In this document: in pieces, positions 1 through 9,991 of the stretch
How positions within the stretch are numbered: position 1 is the first letter of the stretch
How the letters are laid out: each line of letters begins with the position of its first letter
NCBI RefSeq assembly: GCF_002079055.1
Contig: NC_047502.1
Span: 248,001 to 312,000 of the forward strand
Length of the DNA stretch: 64,000 nt
From: Saccharomyces paradoxus
Lineage: Eukaryota; Ascomycota; Saccharomycetes; Saccharomycetales; Saccharomycetaceae
Reading direction: 5' to 3'
Notes under the pieces: model-generated
Databases searched by the model: none
The model's input: the letters and a program-made list of their open reading frames with translations, nothing else
Told to the model about the DNA's origin: nothing
Program-made: the position numbers and the translations under genes

Positions 1-919
1 CTGCTGTGAGTATCTGTCTGGATATTTCTCTTCCAGCATCTTCTCCAACTGCACCATGAGCAGCGACAAAATCCATTAAGTCACCACCAGAAACGAACTC
101 CATCACCATATAGTAACTTTCAGCGTCTTCATAAAACCCTTTTAATCGTACTATCCTTGGATGATTGAGCTTCTGCAACACTTCCAACTCTCTCGTCACA
201 CCATCCATATTGCCTATTACTTTGCGCTTACTTATAATCTTTACCGCGAATGTTTTTCCAGTAGTTCTTTCAATGGCTTTCTTTACTGTGGCGAATGCAC
301 CCTGGCCTACCACTTCGTCGATAATCGAGAAATCCTTGAAAATACCAGTCTTACGGGTCATAACGGCTGATGCAGTGGAAGATGTAAGACCCGGGGAAGC
401 TATTTTGGATGTATTTTTCAGGTTAGATCTTTTACGGTCAACTTTGTTCTGCTCGAGGCTCTGCCTAAATTTATCGTTTATGAAAATGACCAGAGATAAG
501 ATATCTGATTCGACACCTACACCAACGGTTATTTCATCACCTTGAGATAATAACTGGTTACTATTTTTCTCGACTTTTTGTCCATTTAACCAGGTCCCAT
601 TTGTAGAAATGTCATTTAATAAAAGGTTACCGTCTTCTCCTAGTAGTATTTGGAAATGCTTATTAGATAGCCTGGAAATATTTCCTAAATGGTAGTCGCA
701 TGCTGGGTTTCTACCAAATGTCCAAACTTTCTTTATAGATCGTTTTTCCTTCAGGATCTGTGAAATATCAGCCGATAAGTCTCGGATGGGAATTTGACCC
801 GTGGTACAAATGACTCTGCACACAATGTTTTCTCCGATTTGTTCTTGCGAGAACTTCTCGATCAAAAATCTCTGCGTAGCCTGCGTAGACTGCTGTGTAG
901 GTTGTGTGATATTTTCCAT
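1..919 (-). CDS. RAD53: Checkpoint kinase Rad53, N-terminal part (cut by window edge)
   Basis: Effector kinase of the DNA damage and replication checkpoint (Chk2 family), acting in the nucleus downstream of Mec1 and Tel1. About 306 N-terminal residues lie here, out of roughly 820 in S. cerevisiae. The protein opens with a TQ-rich cluster (several TQ pairs within 20 residues), a Mec1/Tel1 phosphorylation region. The FHA1 domain follows, with FGRNPACDY, SRLSNKHF and the NGT turn. The kinase domain starts near residue 198 with the glycine loop GQGAFATVKKA and the lysine AVKII. The reading frame runs off the left edge inside the kinase domain. The start ATG at 919 gives the expected N-terminus MENITQP. 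The promoter is shared with the divergent RRD2 and carries two MCB boxes. Identity is near certain. Confidence 0.97.
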   Translation of the reverse strand, partial: MENITQPTQQSTQATQRFLIEKFSQEQIGENIVCRVICTTGQIPIRDLSADISQILKEKRSIKKVWTFGRNPACDYHLGNISRLSNKHFQILLGEDGNLLLNDISTNGTWLNGQKVEKNSNQLLSQGDEITVGVGVESDILSLVIFINDKFRQSLEQNKVDRKRSNLKNTSKIASPGLTSSTASAVMTRKTGIFKDFSIIDEVVGQGAFATVKKAIERTTGKTFAVKIISKRKVIGNMDGVTRELEVLQKLNHPRIVRLKGFYEDAESYYMVMEFVSGGDLMDFVAAHGAVGEDAGREISRQILTA

Positions 920-1731
920 TTTTATTCGATGTTGTGCAACGCTGTCTTCTCTCGCTATTCTTTCTTTTAAAACTTAAGGAAACTCGAGTGCATATACAAA
1001 AATAGCTTGTCTTCCAATATCCCTTACAACCTTTTCTTCTTGCCTACCTTTTCCCTAGCCACAACTTTCGAAAAATAGTGACTTCGGTACCCTTTATCTT
1101 CTCAACCTGTACCTTTATTCTATGAATATTCATTCCAAGTTAACCCACAGTGATGATTTTTCTGCCAATTTTAACGCGTCGCACCCGTTGCCGTATCAAC
1201 GCGTTCATGCCATCTTACCCTCAAAATGAAAAATAAATGTGTTAACAGATGCCCTTTTTATCAACACTCCTGACAACCTTTCCGCTTAATCCACAGGAAG
1301 CAATTTATCCATGCATCTACAAAACAGATGACGCCTTAAATTACGATGAAATCTCATCATGCACTCGGATGATTACCCTGACATGCTATGTTCCCATCCT
1401 ATACTTCGATTACCATAGTAGAAAATAATATATCCTCCTGATATTATCATCTAGATAGATGCAGAGTAGTGAAGCAAGTAGTATTTTTTCTCCCAGTATT
1501 AATGATCTACATCAAAATACTTTGTTTTGGCGTGTTACAATAGCCGCCTTCACAGATATTTTCGGGTAACGTTTATCTTTTTCTCAGGGTTTCACGTGTG
1601 AAAGCACAGAATGGAATCCTAATAGATGTGATCGAACAATAGGGATATCAATGACTGAAGAGAAAGATTTTTGTGTAGTCGCTAGTGCTATATATAAGAC
1701 AATAAAGAACAGTGCACTAATCCAGGAAAAA
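920..1731. other. Divergent RAD53/RRD2 intergenic region
   Basis: About 810 bp of non-coding DNA between two divergent genes. It holds the MCB pair on the RAD53 side and a Reb1-type site CGGGTAA at 1563-1569 on the RRD2 side, 163 bp before the chosen RRD2 start. An open in-frame stretch (1651-1731) precedes RRD2. I see no RNA gene or repeat. Confidence 0.6.
1174..1204. promoter_or_regulatory. Pair of MCB boxes (ACGCGT) upstream of RAD53
   Basis: ACGCGT occurs at 1174-1179 and again at 1199-1204, about 255-285 bp upstream of the RAD53 start. ACGCGT is the binding core of MBF (Mbp1-Swi6), which drives G1/S transcription. RAD53 expression in S. cerevisiae is known to peak at G1/S. That MBF acts here is inferred from the motif and gene identity. 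Confidence 0.7.
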
Positions 1732-2808
1732 ATGTTGCCAGAGAAAAGACTATTGACTTCAGAGGATATGAAACTATGGGAGGAATCCCAGACAAGAGCT
1801 GATTTCACCAAATTCATCATGGATTTGGCTGAGTCTGTTAAAGGACACGAAAATTCCCAGTACAAAGAACCAATATCCGAGCCAGTGAACAGTATGATGA
1901 ACTTACTTTCTCACATAAGGGATATTGTACAGAAACATCCAGTAATAAAGGATGCAGATAGTTCAAGATTTGGGAAGATTGAGTTTAGGGATTTTTATGA
2001 CGAAGTTTCACAGAACTCAAGGGCTCTCTTACGTTCAGAATTTCCTTCTCTTACAGATGGGCAGTTAGAACAATTATCCATTTACCTAGATGAATCATGG
2101 GGTAATAAGAGAAGGATTGATTATGGTTCAGGTCATGAGCTAAATTTCTTGTGTTTACTTTATGGACTCTATAATTATGGAGTATTCAATCTTTCAAACG
2201 ATTCAACAAACCTTATACTGAAAGTTTTTATAGAATACCTTCAAATAATGAGAATACTAGAAACCAAATATTGGCTGGAGCCTGCCGGCTCACATGGTGT
2301 TTGGGGTTTAGATGACTACCATTTCCTTCCATTTCTATTTGGTGCCTTCCAATTAACCACTCACAAGCACTTAAAACCAATATCAATTCACAATAATGAT
2401 CTCGTAGAAATGTTCGCTCATCGATATTTGTATTTTGGTTGTATCGCTTTCATTAATAAGGTCAAGTCATCCGCTTCCTTGAGATGGCATTCTCCTATGC
2501 TAGATGACATCAGTGGTGTAAAGACTTGGTCAAAAGTTGCCGAAGGAATGATAAAAATGTATAAAGTGGAGGTCCTTAGTAAATTGCCCATCATGCAACA
2601 TTTCTACTTTAGCGAATTTTTACCTTGTCCGGAAGGCGTGTCTCCACCAAGGGGCCACATACATGATGGGACCGATATGGACGATGAGTGCAATTTTGAA
2701 GGTCACGTTCATAGTACTTGGGGAGATTGCTGCGGTATAAAGTTACCGAGTGCTATTGCGGCTACTGAAATGAATAAAAAACATCACAAACCAATACCCT
2801 TTGATTAG
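1732..2808 (+). CDS. RRD2: PP2A activator (PTPA) Rrd2/Ypa2
   Basis: Peptidyl-prolyl isomerase of the PTPA family that activates PP2A-type phosphatases (Pph21/22 and relatives). It is linked to rapamycin response and mitotic control. The most conserved PTPA block is plain: GSHGVWGLDDYHFLPFLFGA at about residues 183-202. RIDYGSGHE lies before it and GDCCGIKLPSA near the end. I chose the ATG at 1732 because it gives 358 residues starting MLPEKRLL, the length I recall for S. cerevisiae. The frame stays open upstream to another ATG at 1651, which would add 27 residues. The gene is convergent with PRP46, with 76 bp between the stops. Confidence 0.95.
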   Translation: MLPEKRLLTSEDMKLWEESQTRADFTKFIMDLAESVKGHENSQYKEPISEPVNSMMNLLSHIRDIVQKHPVIKDADSSRFGKIEFRDFYDEVSQNSRALLRSEFPSLTDGQLEQLSIYLDESWGNKRRIDYGSGHELNFLCLLYGLYNYGVFNLSNDSTNLILKVFIEYLQIMRILETKYWLEPAGSHGVWGLDDYHFLPFLFGAFQLTTHKHLKPISIHNNDLVEMFAHRYLYFGCIAFINKVKSSASLRWHSPMLDDISGVKTWSKVAEGMIKMYKVEVLSKLPIMQHFYFSEFLPCPEGVSPPRGHIHDGTDMDDECNFEGHVHSTWGDCCGIKLPSAIAATEMNKKHHKPIPFD

Positions 2809-2884
2809 AAAAAAGCCCGTTTATAAAGACCATCTCATCTTATATACACGTATACAGAATACATACTTTTTCCATCTCTTCTCA

Positions 2885-4240
2885 CTAGAATCTTTTAGCG
2901 TGTAAGTTGGGGTTCCACGCCAAGCCAGGTTCCGACTCTCTTGTAGCAGCCTCATCCTGTTTCCAAATCTTTATGCTTTTGTCTGCTTCTCCAGTGATCA
3001 ATCTTAAACCTGTTTTATCAAAAGTGCTACATAGAACACTCCGTTCACTTTCCAGAGAACCTACCATTTCTCTCGTGGCCAATGATTGGTACTTATGACC
3101 AGACTTATAATCATAAAAAGAAAGTACACCATTGTCACCGCCAGCGAATAATACATCATCTTGATTAATACTCAAAGTATTGATTATACCTGTCTTTTCA
3201 GACTCAAAATTAGTGAGTAAGGACCCCTCTGCTAGTCCCCATGATCTAATGTCGTTTGTACATGCAGAAGCCACCGAAAATTCCTTAGGATGTAATGCAG
3301 TAGCTCTTACAGACCTCTTATGGTGTGTCAGAACTTTCATCGCTTTCCCTGCAACTACATCCCACAACCTTACAGTAGCATCACTTGATGAACTCACTAT
3401 TTGAGGGTCCACTGGAGTACATTGTACTTGATTGATCGGACCTTTATGACCAACCAGTGTAATAACAGGTATCCTCGTTCTCATGTCCCAGAGTTTAATA
3501 ACGCTATCTCGACCTGCAGTAGCTATGAGATCCAGCGTTGGATGTATGCTCACCGTACGAACCCCGGATAGATGTCCATAATAGTCTCTAATAATCTGGT
3601 TTTTTTCTAAGTCCCAGCATTTGACCGTCTTATCTTCACTAACAGAAAACAAATAAGGATGTCGATCTGACACAGCAATATCTCTCACCGTCATTACATG
3701 CCCTGCTAAAGTAGTTTTCAATCTGCCTGTTGCAAGATCCCACACTTTCATTGTCGTATCATTACTTCCGGTGATAAACCATTCGTTGTCAACGGGATCG
3801 ATCGCAACGCATCGTACCCACCCAAGATGACCATTAATAACGCGTGAAAGTTTCCAGGGCGCATGCCATTCCGGCTTTTGTGACAGAAGTTTTTCATATC
3901 TATTAACTATAAATTCTTCAGCGACTTTTGGTTGGAAAATTTCATTCACAAACGTGGATGCATGCGTATCATAGTCCTTTTTGCTAATTAATGCTTGAGA
4001 TGTTTCTGAAGAATCTATGGGCGTATACTGTGGAGCAGCTTTCTCGCCTTCACCACTAGGAGGAGAACTTTTCTTTCTATAGTTATCATATCGCACTAGT
4101 AAAGATTTCTGGCCTTCCATTTTCCTTTGTAGGTGGGATGGCAAAGTGGCCATATATGAAAATTGATTATTCCAGCGTATTCGGGAATAAAATTCGTCTA
4201 TATCTCCTAAACTTTCAACTTTGTAATCATTTTCGCCCAT
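2885..4240 (-). CDS. PRP46: Splicing factor Prp46 (WD40, NineTeen complex-associated)
   Basis: WD40-repeat protein of the spliceosome (PLRG1 family), working with Prp45 during activation of pre-mRNA splicing in the nucleus. A variable N-terminal region of about 130 residues is followed by seven WD repeats, with typical ends such as [22 protein letters not shown] and LWDVVAGK. The final repeat ends SIKIWKQDE near residue 430. The ATG at 4240 gives 451 residues, matching the S. cerevisiae length; the open frame extends two codons further up only through a GTG. The upstream region is shared with the divergent YPL150W-type kinase gene. Confidence 0.96.
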   Translation of the reverse strand: MGENDYKVESLGDIDEFYSRIRWNNQFSYMATLPSHLQRKMEGQKSLLVRYDNYRKKSSPPSGEGEKAAPQYTPIDSSETSQALISKKDYDTHASTFVNEIFQPKVAEEFIVNRYEKLLSQKPEWHAPWKLSRVINGHLGWVRCVAIDPVDNEWFITGSNDTTMKVWDLATGRLKTTLAGHVMTVRDIAVSDRHPYLFSVSEDKTVKCWDLEKNQIIRDYYGHLSGVRTVSIHPTLDLIATAGRDSVIKLWDMRTRIPVITLVGHKGPINQVQCTPVDPQIVSSSSDATVRLWDVVAGKAMKVLTHHKRSVRATALHPKEFSVASACTNDIRSWGLAEGSLLTNFESEKTGIINTLSINQDDVLFAGGDNGVLSFYDYKSGHKYQSLATREMVGSLESERSVLCSTFDKTGLRLITGEADKSIKIWKQDEAATRESEPGLAWNPNLHAKRF

Positions 4241-4890
4241 GCTCACTTATATTCACGTAATACGGTATCCTGCATTCTTGAGAATGTTTGCATGCGAAGA
4301 AGTGCCTAATAGCTACTGTCAACTTACAACAGATCTTTTGTTAATACTAAAATTCTAGCTTTTCCGTATTAGATGATAAAGGTTTTTGAGTATCTGCCTA
4401 GCCTAATAAAAGGTATGTTGAACTCGATAAGGGAGTTGGAGGTACTTACTCATTCTCTGAAACTAGATAACTCTTCTTTTCGCATAGAATGGTACTTCAT
4501 TGCGGATATAGGCTACCTGAGCGAACAATTGGTTCCTAGGTCACCATGGATTTGTGTGGTGATTTTCGGCTTATCTTAACGATGCTGACCGCGTGAACCC
4601 TCACAATCTTGATACTAGGATACTCATCAATAACGGTATACAATAAATATCTTTGTATGAACTAAATAAAAGCATTGTTTTGCCCCCCATAACATTCCAA
4701 ATTATTTCAACAATTTGGCTATCCGTATTTTGTCAATAAAGGTTTCGTTATCCGAGTTCTATTTTTTTGTATCAATAAAAATCGTTTCATTTTTCATTAA
4801 TAACTAGCCATTGTGTAGTGAGAGCAAATTCACCTTATACTTTGTTGAAAAATACTAAAGTCCCATATACAGGTGAATACAGCGTTCACC
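4241..4890. other. Divergent PRP46/YPL150W intergenic region
   Basis: 650 bp of AT-rich DNA between two divergent genes. It contains several A/T runs near 4690-4850. A 68-codon ORF starting at 4373 resembles nothing I recognise. No RNA gene, repeat or clear factor site was seen. Confidence 0.5.
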
Positions 4891-7650
4891 ATGGTTAAGC
4901 CTGTTGGATCTTCGAAGGTGGAACAAAATAATATAAAAAGCATTATCGGATCATCGTATAATCGACTGTACAGCCAGTTTACTTCTGATGAGTTGACAGA
5001 AGTGGGAAACTACAAGATATTAAAACAAATAGGGGAAGGAAGTTTTGGAAAAGTATATTTAGCGCTTCATAGACCAACGCATCGTAAAGTCTGCCTAAAG
5101 ACAAGCGATAAGAATGATCCTAATATCGTTAGAGAGGTATTTTACCACAGACAGTTCGATTTTCCTTATATCACAAAGCTTTATGAAGTGATAGTAACAG
5201 AATCTAAAGTGTGGATGGCATTAGAATACTGCCCAGGAAAGGAATTATATGACCATTTACTTTCTCTGCGTAGAATATCGTTATTGGAATGCGGAGAGTT
5301 GTTTGCACAAATTTCAGGTGCTGTTTACTATGCGCATTCAATGCATTGTGTTCATAGAGATTTGAAATTGGAGAATATTCTATTAGACAAAAATGGAAAT
5401 GCTAAATTGACAGATTTTGGCTTTACGAGAGAATGTATGACAAAGACAACGTTAGAAACGGTTTGCGGTACTACAGTTTATATGGCGCCAGAATTAATAG
5501 AGAGAAAAACATATGATGGGTTTAAGATCGATATATGGTCATTGGGAGTGATATTATACACATTAATTACGGGATCTTTGCCATTTGATGATGATGATGA
5601 GGCTAAAACCAAATGGAAAATCGTCAATGAAGAACCAAAATACGATTCTAAAGTCATTCCCGATGATGCCAAGGATTTAATCTCACGATTATTGGCTAAA
5701 AGTCCAGGAGAGCGTCCATCGTTGTCACAAGTTTTGCGCCACCCTTTCCTACAGCCTTACGGTTCAGTGGTTTTAGACCAGACTGAGAAAATTTTGTGCA
5801 GACAGCGTAGTGGAGGGACTCAGTTTAAAAGTAAATTAGAAAGGCGATTGCTAAAGCGTCTTAAACAATCAGGCGTTGATACCCAAGCAATAAAACAATC
5901 AATTCTGAAAAGAAAGTGCGATTCGCTATCAGGTCTATGGCTATTATTGTTAGCACAAGGGAAAAAACAAGAAAATTGTAAATATCCGAAAAGAAGCAGG
6001 TCAGTTTTATCAGTCAAAAAGGTTATTGAAAGTGCTACGCATAACGACACTAATGGTATTTGCGGCGACGTTTTGAAACCCTCGATTGAACTTTCTAGAG
6101 CTACTTCATTGAGTAAAATGCTTAATAAAGGCTCGGATATCGTAACGTCGATGACTCCGGTTAGCAGAAAGAAGTCTAAAGATTCGGTACAAGTTCTAAA
6201 TCCCACTCTTTCTAAATCATCTTCACAGAGGGTTTATAGCCACTCTATTGCAAGTTCTCCTCGAAAGTCCAATAATTTTTTACAAAAAGTTTCTAGTTTT
6301 TTCAAATCAAAAAAGAATTCCAACAGCAATAGCAATAACAGTATTCATACAGGTATTAGCGACACCTTAATTGCAAGCAACAGAGGGGCCCCTTCTTCAG
6401 GATCGTTTCTCAAAAAAAACAGTAATTCTCTTCAGAAATCAAGAACAGATACTATTGCGAATTCTTCAAGGACAAACTCTAAAGAATCGTTAAAAAAGAA
6501 TGTTGTTGTTGGCGCCATTGTACCACGAAACGCTAATAATATTTCATCAGAGAATAATAAAGCTTCTGGGAATGCGGTGGGAGGCCTAAAAGCAGCTCCG
6601 GAGTTGTTGTTAAACGAACACATTCGAATAGAGGAACCTCGTCTCAAACGCTTCAAATCATCCATATCAAGTGAAATATCTCAAACTTCTACTGGTAATT
6701 ATGACAGCGAATCCGCGGAAAATTCTAGGTCTATTTCTTTTGATGGGAAAGTTTCTCCCCCACCGATACGAACCCGGCCATTATCAGAGATATCGCAAAT
6801 TTCAAATGACACTTATATTTCTGAGTACTCCACTGATGGTAATAATTCGTCATTCAAAATTTCTGATACAGTCAAGCCAAGCTATATACGTAAAGGCTCC
6901 GAGACTACGTCACAATATTCAGCTTCATCCGAAAAAATGACGAACGGCTACGGTAGGAAGTTCGTCAGGAGAGATTTAAGCATTGTATCAACAGCATCGA
7001 GCACCTCTGAGAGAAGTTCGAGAACAGATTCCTTTTACGATATCACGACAGCCACGCCGATTGTAAGCACTGATAATAGAGGCAGCAAAAACAGTAACCT
7101 GAAGGAGTCCGTTTTGCCTAGATTTGGGGCCCAAAGGCCTTGGACAGGCAAAAGGACTTATACCACATCTCGGCATGGCAAAAATGCTCGACGTTCATCT
7201 AAAAGAGGTCTGTTCAAGATATCCTCTCCAAATACCGACTCTATCATTCAGGAAGTAAGTTCGTCAGAAGAAGAAGACCATAATGTTATATACAGTAAGG
7301 GAAAGGGTTTGCCAACACCGGTTTTGCAAACCAAAGGATTAATAGAGAATGGGTTGGACGAAAATGATGAAGAAGGGGACGACGAGTATGCGATTCACAC
7401 CGACGGAGAATTTTCAATCAAACCACAGTTTTCTAATGACGTTACCGACAAGCAGAACCATTTGCCAAGTGTGAAGGCAGTGGCGACTAAACGTTCGTTG
7501 AGCGAAGGTAGTAATTGGTCCAGTAGCTACCTGGATTCGGATGGTAATCGACAGCGGATATCTTCATTGCTAGTGGAGGATGGCGGAAATCCTACAGCGT
7601 ACGTACCGGATAGCAGAATCGATGGAAAAGAGACCAAAAGAGTACTGTGA
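4891..7650 (+). CDS. Putative serine/threonine kinase, YPL150W orthologue
   Basis: Protein kinase of unproven function. The catalytic domain covers about residues 40-285: glycine loop IGEGSFGKVYLAL (about 46-58), VHRDLKLENILL (about 154), DFGF (about 174) and YMAPE (about 196-200). All catalytic residues are present, so it should be active. The rest, about 630 residues, is Ser/Asn-rich and looks disordered, with a basic patch and an acidic SSSEEEDHN segment that could carry phosphorylation sites. The ATG at 4891 (MVKPVGSS) is chosen; the frame opens further only through a GTG. At 919 residues it is longer than the roughly 901 I recall for S. cerevisiae, and the ending ...SRIDGKETKRVL looks like a C-terminal extension. 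A TA repeat begins 8 bp after the stop. Confidence 0.93.
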   Translation: MVKPVGSSKVEQNNIKSIIGSSYNRLYSQFTSDELTEVGNYKILKQIGEGSFGKVYLALHRPTHRKVCLKTSDKNDPNIVREVFYHRQFDFPYITKLYEVIVTESKVWMALEYCPGKELYDHLLSLRRISLLECGELFAQISGAVYYAHSMHCVHRDLKLENILLDKNGNAKLTDFGFTRECMTKTTLETVCGTTVYMAPELIERKTYDGFKIDIWSLGVILYTLITGSLPFDDDDEAKTKWKIVNEEPKYDSKVIPDDAKDLISRLLAKSPGERPSLSQVLRHPFLQPYGSVVLDQTEKILCRQRSGGTQFKSKLERRLLKRLKQSGVDTQAIKQSILKRKCDSLSGLWLLLLAQGKKQENCKYPKRSRSVLSVKKVIESATHNDTNGICGDVLKPSIELSRATSLSKMLNKGSDIVTSMTPVSRKKSKDSVQVLNPTLSKSSSQRVYSHSIASSPRKSNNFLQKVSSFFKSKKNSNSNSNNSIHTGISDTLIASNRGAPSSGSFLKKNSNSLQKSRTDTIANSSRTNSKESLKKNVVVGAIVPRNANNISSENNKASGNAVGGLKAAPELLLNEHIRIEEPRLKRFKSSISSEISQTSTGNYDSESAENSRSISFDGKVSPPPIRTRPLSEISQISNDTYISEYSTDGNNSSFKISDTVKPSYIRKGSETTSQYSASSEKMTNGYGRKFVRRDLSIVSTASSTSERSSRTDSFYDITTATPIVSTDNRGSKNSNLKESVLPRFGAQRPWTGKRTYTTSRHGKNARRSSKRGLFKISSPNTDSIIQEVSSSEEEDHNVIYSKGKGLPTPVLQTKGLIENGLDENDEEGDDEYAIHTDGEFSIKPQFSNDVTDKQNHLPSVKAVATKRSLSEGSNWSSSYLDSDGNRQRISSLLVEDGGNPTAYVPDSRIDGKETKRVL

Positions 7651-7654
7651 GGAA

Positions 7655-7657
<3 letters not shown>

Positions 7658-7697
<40 letters not shown>
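7658..7697. repeat. TA dinucleotide repeat, 40 bp
   Basis: A pure alternating AT tract starting 8 bp after the stop of the YPL150W-type kinase. It is a likely length-variable microsatellite. Its TATATA content matches the yeast 3'-end efficiency element, so it may also serve in mRNA 3'-end formation of the upstream gene. Confidence 0.95.
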
Positions 7698-7703
<6 letters not shown>

Positions 7704-8033
7704 TGGGGGACAATAAAAAAGTTCCAAGAAGGTAAGAAATGTGATTTTTTCTTATATATAATTGTATTACCTTAAATAATGATCATCTATGAACTCATCA
7801 TTAAGTTCAACTAATCTTATTGATAGAAGTTCATTCAGTTATCCGACTGTGGCGGGAACATAGCGAGGCGGAACAATACACGGATTTTTTGTAGCGCGAT
7901 GAGAAGTAGCAACGCCTCTTGAGATAAATTATCGTCACCTTTTTTACAAAATTAATGAGGCAACAAGCTCAGAAATTAGAGTTATCTTTTTTGTTCTATA
8001 AGCAAATGGGCATAGGAAACCTATGATGTAAGT
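7698..8033. other. Intergenic region upstream of ATG5
   Basis: About 335 bp between the TA repeat and ATG5, in tandem orientation. It must hold the end of the kinase transcript and the ATG5 promoter. I see no strong named motif and no RNA gene. Confidence 0.45.
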
Positions 8034-8918
8034 ATGAATGAGATTAAACAATTAATTTGGAATGGTGAGCTCAATGTACTGGTGTCGATCGATCCTTCAT
8101 TTTTGATGAAAGGAAGTCCGAGAGAAATGGCGGTGCTACGAATAAGAGTGCCAAGGGAAACGTATTTAATTAATTATATGCCTTTCATTTGGGGTAAAAT
8201 TCAAAACTTCCTTTCTTTTGACCCATTGAACGACAATGAGAAGTATTTCTGGTTTGAACATAATGACATGCCAATCCCATGGAATTATCCAGTTGGTGTT
8301 TTGTTTGACGGCCTAGTTGAAAGGAGCACAAATTTTATTACCTCATTTGAGGACCAGGTAAAAGATGTGATTACCATTTTGAGAATTCGTTTAGTCATGG
8401 GCGATTCGTTACCACCAACTATAATTCCTATCACAGCAAGCAAAACGCAAGCGGAGAAGTTCTGGTTCCACCAATGGAAACAAGTTTGCTTCATATTAAA
8501 TGGCTCCTCAAAGGGCATCATGTCCTTGTCAGTGAACGAATCTCGAAAATTTTGGGGCAGTGTCATTACGAGGAATTTCCAAGATTTTGTTGAAATTTCT
8601 AACAAGATTAGTTCATCAAGACCGCGACATATACCGCTCATCATTCAAACCTTTAGAGCTTCAGGAGCTTCCGGAATATCACAACCAACTATCCGTTTGA
8701 CTGGAGTCAATCCTACATTGAAGGATGTCGAAGGTGATATTTTGAACGCTGAGGAAGGAATCAACGCCAATAATTTCATGGTCATATGCCAGGGAATTGA
8801 AATTCCTTGGCATATAGTGCTATGTGATTTGTATTATAAATTCCGGAGTTTTGATGGGTTTTTGTATATAACTCTTGTTCCTATAAAAGGCAGCGATAAA
8901 GCTTCCCCCGAGCTCTAA
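8034..8918 (+). CDS. ATG5: Autophagy protein Atg5
   Basis: Atg5 is covalently joined to the ubiquitin-like Atg12 and, with Atg16, acts as the E3 that attaches Atg8 to phosphatidylethanolamine during autophagosome formation. The 294 residues equal the S. cerevisiae length. The Atg12 acceptor lysine is present: K149 lies in HQWKQVCF, at the expected position. The N-terminal ubiquitin-like fold begins LIWNGELNVLVSID. The C-terminus ends in the second ubiquitin-like fold (FDGFLYITLVPI). It is convergent with PPT2, with 100 bp between stops. VPS30/ATG6, another autophagy gene, lies about 50 kb away in this window. Confidence 0.97.
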   Translation: MNEIKQLIWNGELNVLVSIDPSFLMKGSPREMAVLRIRVPRETYLINYMPFIWGKIQNFLSFDPLNDNEKYFWFEHNDMPIPWNYPVGVLFDGLVERSTNFITSFEDQVKDVITILRIRLVMGDSLPPTIIPITASKTQAEKFWFHQWKQVCFILNGSSKGIMSLSVNESRKFWGSVITRNFQDFVEISNKISSSRPRHIPLIIQTFRASGASGISQPTIRLTGVNPTLKDVEGDILNAEEGINANNFMVICQGIEIPWHIVLCDLYYKFRSFDGFLYITLVPIKGSDKASPEL

Positions 8919-9018
8919 AAGCTGTTATATACGCGTGTAAAAGTGTCATTAAAAGTATCACAGAAAACAACTTGACCATTGGAAATAGGGCCACAGTTGT
9001 ACGGGTTTGAGAAAACAT

Positions 9019-9540
9019 TTATTCTCTTTCCACCAAGTTTGTTATTGCAATCAAATAATCTTTGTCATGTGATAGTGACACTAGGAACTCATGGGTAGAG
9101 AAGAGGGAGCCATACATTTTCGAGAGCTGTTGATATTTTGGATACTTTTTATCGAACATCTTATCAAACTCTAATCGGGGCACACCTGCATCGTTCTGCG
9201 TTTTATATAGCATTCCGGCATACAGTACTTGGGCAGGAGGTAGATCATGCTTTGAAACACGGCAACATAAGGCTTTCAATGAACATTCCTTCAAAGCCCA
9301 AATACCCGCCATATATTCTTGCAATCGCGGACTTAAGCGGTTTTCTTCGATAAGAAGATTACTAAGATGAAATCTTTCCTTTTCATGCATAAACTTTTGT
9401 GTTATTTTATCGAAAGTGGAACGACTACGCGGGTCGAATGGAGAATACTTCTCTAGCAGATGAGCAAATCTTGGCAAATAGACAATGTCCACTCCCACTC
9501 CTGCTATCTTACGTCCAATATTCGCCGATGCAAAATTCAT
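9019..9540 (-). CDS. PPT2: Mitochondrial phosphopantetheinyl transferase Ppt2
   Basis: Transfers 4'-phosphopantetheine from coenzyme A to the serine of mitochondrial acyl carrier protein (Acp1), needed for mitochondrial fatty acid and lipoic acid synthesis. It is a short holo-ACP synthase type enzyme of 173 residues, the family's compact form. The two metal/CoA signatures are visible: GVGVDIVYLPRF (Asp18) near the start, and GIWALKECSLKAL at about residues 79-91, a WxxKEx3K box. There is no long presequence. The gene is divergent from PXA1. Confidence 0.95.
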   Translation of the reverse strand: MNFASANIGRKIAGVGVDIVYLPRFAHLLEKYSPFDPRSRSTFDKITQKFMHEKERFHLSNLLIEENRLSPRLQEYMAGIWALKECSLKALCCRVSKHDLPPAQVLYAGMLYKTQNDAGVPRLEFDKMFDKKYPKYQQLSKMYGSLFSTHEFLVSLSHDKDYLIAITNLVERE

Positions 9541-9991
9541 AACTGAAGGTATCCAAAGCTTGTTCTTAACACAAACAAACGTACATCGGAAAACGACACC
9601 ACCGTATAATGATAGAATTTGTTTTTATTCAGCATTGCGGAAGAAATCAGCCTTTCTCTCGCAGCTCAGCTCTTCTCAAACCACTAGAAGCCGTGGCACG
9701 TACATAAGTATAAGCAGCTTCGATGTTAAGATTTTTTTTTCACTAAAATTACTTCCTTCGGAAATAATCCCAATTAAGAGATTATTCATGACGCAACAGT
9801 GAATGTATTCGTCGATCGGGTATAATTGCATGGGGCCCCGTTACCCTTTTTTTACCCCAATTTTAAATTTCGGCGGTTATTTTCAGCCCTTTCATAGTCA
9901 AGATATATAAGAATACTTCTCCGGGAAGTGAAACTAGCAACCAAATCTGTGTCAATCTATTTGAAAATCTTCGAAGATATATAGCATAGAA
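9541..9991. other. Divergent PPT2/PXA1 intergenic region
   Basis: 451 bp. It contains CGGCGGTTA at 9871-9879, which fits half of an oleate response element (CGGNNNTNA), but no CCG half-site lies at the required spacing. A TATATAAG-type TATA sequence lies near 9904. No RNA gene was seen. Confidence 0.45.

Noticed and set aside
9871-9925. Oleate response element before PXA1
   Set aside because: Only the CGGNNNTNA half is present; no CCG lies 9-12 bases after it.
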